NCBI GenBank assembly: GCA_044225675.1
Contig: JBGAIH010000009.1
Location: forward strand, 89,032-153,031
Direction of reading: 5' to 3'
DNA: 64,000 bases
Source: JACMQX01 sp044225675
GTDB lineage: Bacteria; Pseudomonadota; Gammaproteobacteria; Burkholderiales; Burkholderiaceae_C
Shown here: in pieces, positions 62,478-64,000 of the stretch
Position numbering within the stretch: position 1 is the first letter of the stretch
How the letters are laid out: each line of letters starts with the position of its first letter
Made by a program: the position numbers and the translations under genes
Notes under the pieces: model-generated
What the model was told of the DNA's origin: nothing
Seen by the model: only the letters and a program-made list of their open reading frames with translations
Databases searched by the model: none

Positions 62478-63731
62478 ATGCCACCGGACACCCCCGCAGT
62501 CACGCCCGCATCGATCGACTCGCCCGAGATGCGGCATGCGGGGCGCGATGTGCTCTCGCTGGCGCTGATGGACGCCCGCAATCACACGCTGCAGCTGCTG
62601 GCCGCCTGGGAGGCCGGCGTGGCAGCGGGCCGGGTGACGCTCGCGCCGTCGGTGGAGCTGGAGCCGCCCGTCTGGCTGGCGGGCCACGTGGGCTGGTTTG
62701 CCGAGTCCTGGATCGGCCGCAACACGCAGCGGTCGATGGGCGAGGACTGTCCGCCCGAGCCGGTCCGGCTGGCCTCGATCGAGCCGCGCGCCGATGCGCT
62801 CTGGAGCGATGTGCTGGTGCCGCGCGACGCCCGCTGGGCGCCGGGTCTTCCGGACGCCGCGACCACCCGCGCCTGGCTGCTCGAGACGCTCGAGAGCACG
62901 CTGGAGCTGCTGGAGAAGACGCCCGACGATGACCGCACGCTCTACTTCTTTCGGCTGGCGCTGTTCCATGAGGACCTGCGCGGCGAACAGCTCGTCGTCA
63001 TGGCGCAGACACTGGGCCTGCCGCTGGCCCTGGAGCTGCCCGGCAGCCTGTCGGCGCGCGAGCCTCTGCTGATTCCGGCCGGACGCTGGCAGCTTGGCAC
63101 CCCCGAGGGGGGCTTTGCCTTCGACAACGAGCGCTCCGCGCATGAAGTCGACGTGCCGGCCTACGAGATCGATGCCCATCCCGTCAGCTGGGCGCAGTAC
63201 GCCGAGTTCGTCGAGGACGGCGGCTACGACCGGCCTGAGCTGTGGCTGCCCCAGGGCTGGGCCTGGCTGGAGGCCATGGCGCAGTCCGAAGGCCGCCGCG
63301 GGCCGCGCCACGTGGAGCAGATCGGCGGCGCAGGCGGCGCGGTACTGCAGACCCGCTTTGGCCGCACCACGCGCATGGCCGGCGGCCAGACGGCCATGCA
63401 CATGAGCTGGTGGGAGGCCGACGCCTGGTGCCGCTGGGCCGGCAGGCGCCTGCCCACCGAGGTGGAGTGGGACCGGGCCGTTCAGACCGCGGCGCGCCGC
63501 GGCCTGCACTGGGGCGACGCATGGGAATGGACGGCATCGACCTTCCGGCCGTGGCCGGGTTTCGTGCCTGGCCCCTGGGCCTCCTACTCGCAGCCCTGGT
63601 TCGGGCGGGCGCGGGTGCTGCGCGGCGGCTCGTTTGCGACCCGCGCGCGCATGAAGAGCCCGCGGTTCCGCGCATTCGCGCTGCCGGGGCGTGACGACCT
63701 GTTCACCGGATTCCGCTCCTGCGCGGTTTGA
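62478..63731 (+). CDS. senA: Selenoneine synthase SenA-like (EgtB-type DinB/SUMF1 enzyme)
   Basis: A 417-residue non-haem iron enzyme of the EgtB family. The N-terminal DinB-like half (about 25-180) has VWLAGHVGWFAESWIGR (His 70) and LFHEDLRGEQLVV (His 164). The C-terminal FGE/SUMF1 half (about 190-417) shows MHMSWWEADAWCRWAG, LPTEVEWDRAVQTAARRG, EWTASTFRPWPGFVPGPW and VLRGGSFATRARMKSPRFR. EgtB enzymes join sulfur to trimethylhistidine; the SenA branch uses a selenosugar. The direct selD neighbour is what favours SenA. One oddity is HEDLR where EgtB proteins have HExxH, so the third iron ligand is unclear. A SenB glycosyltransferase is not in the window. Confidence 0.72.
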   Translation: MPPDTPAVTPASIDSPEMRHAGRDVLSLALMDARNHTLQLLAAWEAGVAAGRVTLAPSVELEPPVWLAGHVGWFAESWIGRNTQRSMGEDCPPEPVRLASIEPRADALWSDVLVPRDARWAPGLPDAATTRAWLLETLESTLELLEKTPDDDRTLYFFRLALFHEDLRGEQLVVMAQTLGLPLALELPGSLSAREPLLIPAGRWQLGTPEGGFAFDNERSAHEVDVPAYEIDAHPVSWAQYAEFVEDGGYDRPELWLPQGWAWLEAMAQSEGRRGPRHVEQIGGAGGAVLQTRFGRTTRMAGGQTAMHMSWWEADAWCRWAGRRLPTEVEWDRAVQTAARRGLHWGDAWEWTASTFRPWPGFVPGPWASYSQPWFGRARVLRGGSFATRARMKSPRFRAFALPGRDDLFTGFRSCAV

Positions 63732-63739
63732 AGGCGGCC

Positions 63740-64000
63740 TCAGCTCGCCCGGCCCGCCTTGCTGCGGCGGAACTCCCACCAGGGCAGCACGCGGTGCATC
63801 GACAGGATCTCGCCACTGCGCGAAGGCGCGTAGCCCGGGATGCCGGCGATGTCGTCCTGCCACGCGCGGCTTTGCAGAACGTCCAGCAGCGCCCGGGTGG
63901 CGGGCAACTCCAGCGCGGACTTGAGGCACACCAGAAAGTAGTTCTCGCGCACCAGCGGCACGAAGCCCAGGTTGCGCGAGCGCGCGGCCGTCTCGATGCC
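63740..64000 (-). CDS. PBP-like (molybdate-binding type) domain protein, 5' part cut by window edge
   Basis: 87 codons of the C-terminus of a larger protein whose start lies beyond the right edge. GIETAARSRNLGFVPL and VRENYFLVCLKSALELPA, followed by ALLDVLQSRAWQDDIAGIPG and a tail near RVLPWWEFRRSKAG, look like the PBP_like substrate-binding domain often fused to a helix-turn-helix (a molybdate-type regulator). Convergent with the SenA-like gene, eight bases apart. Which ligand it binds cannot be told. Confidence 0.65.
   Translation of the reverse strand, partial: GIETAARSRNLGFVPLVRENYFLVCLKSALELPATRALLDVLQSRAWQDDIAGIPGYAPSRSGEILSMHRVLPWWEFRRSKAGRAS

Overview
The window is high-GC DNA with almost no spare space, and all of it looks chromosomal. 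Gene content and order point to a betaproteobacterium of the order Burkholderiales, most likely Comamonadaceae. Supporting this are an argD/argF block beside a DUF3579 gene, purM with an AI-2E-type permease and hda, the rpsP-rimM-trmD-rplS operon followed by nudix, cobD-like, rsgA, phhB, M48 peptidase and orn, thrB next to a DUF2782 gene, a BPSS1780-type membrane protein, and TakP-like TRAP receptors. I see no phage, insertion sequence, integrase or CRISPR array, and no broken gene. Two genes are cut by the window ends (argF at the left, a PBP-like domain gene at the right).

Layout. 1-5.6 kb: arginine synthesis (argD, argF), DUF3579, rpsT, murJ, sirB1-like. 5.7-12.9 kb: orphan ParA-like ATPase, purM, AI-2E-type permease, hda, HAD phosphatase, pcnB, folK, DUF486. 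12.9-15.7 kb: phosphate uptake pair (DUF47 plus Pit), TM2 protein, GNAT enzyme. 15.8-23.0 kb: ribosomal protein / tRNA methylation operon, then CoA pyrophosphatase, CobD-like protein, RsgA, PhhB, M48 protease and Orn. 23.0-25.5 kb: DEAD-box helicase with a long leader, then tRNA-Ala(CGC) and tRNA-Lys(CTT). 25.6-30.6 kb: a small catabolic unit (GntR regulator, PhyH-type dioxygenase, SAF-domain oxidoreductase, HIBADH-type reductase) facing an alpha/beta hydrolase. 30.6-46.4 kb: guaC, uvrD, FecR/BPSS1780 pair, thrB, polA, patatin, dienelactone hydrolase, ZIP transporter and small exported proteins. 46.5-52.7 kb: PAS/GAF histidine kinase and a tight operon of Rieske oxygenase, LeuD, EamA exporter and sulfurtransferase. 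52.9-55.9 kb: xseB-ispA-dxs for isoprenoid precursors. 56.2-61.2 kb: two 76 % identical TakP-like receptors converging on one TRAP permease pair. 61.3-64 kb: selD and a divergent SUMF1/DinB-domain enzyme that looks like the selenoneine synthase SenA.

How the genes work together. Most of the window is housekeeping: translation, replication, nucleotide, amino-acid and isoprenoid synthesis. The accessory interest lies in three units. The selD/senA pair would activate selenium and insert it into trimethylhistidine, although the sugar-selenium enzyme SenB is not here. The GntR-PhyH-SAF-HIBADH operon looks like an oxidative route for an unknown small hydroxy or branched acid, with a perfect 12-bp palindrome just upstream of the regulator's start codon. 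The Rieske-LeuD-EamA-sulfurtransferase operon has a LeuD without LeuC, and its job is unclear.

Limits: all calls come from reading motifs, lengths and gene order. No database search was run.
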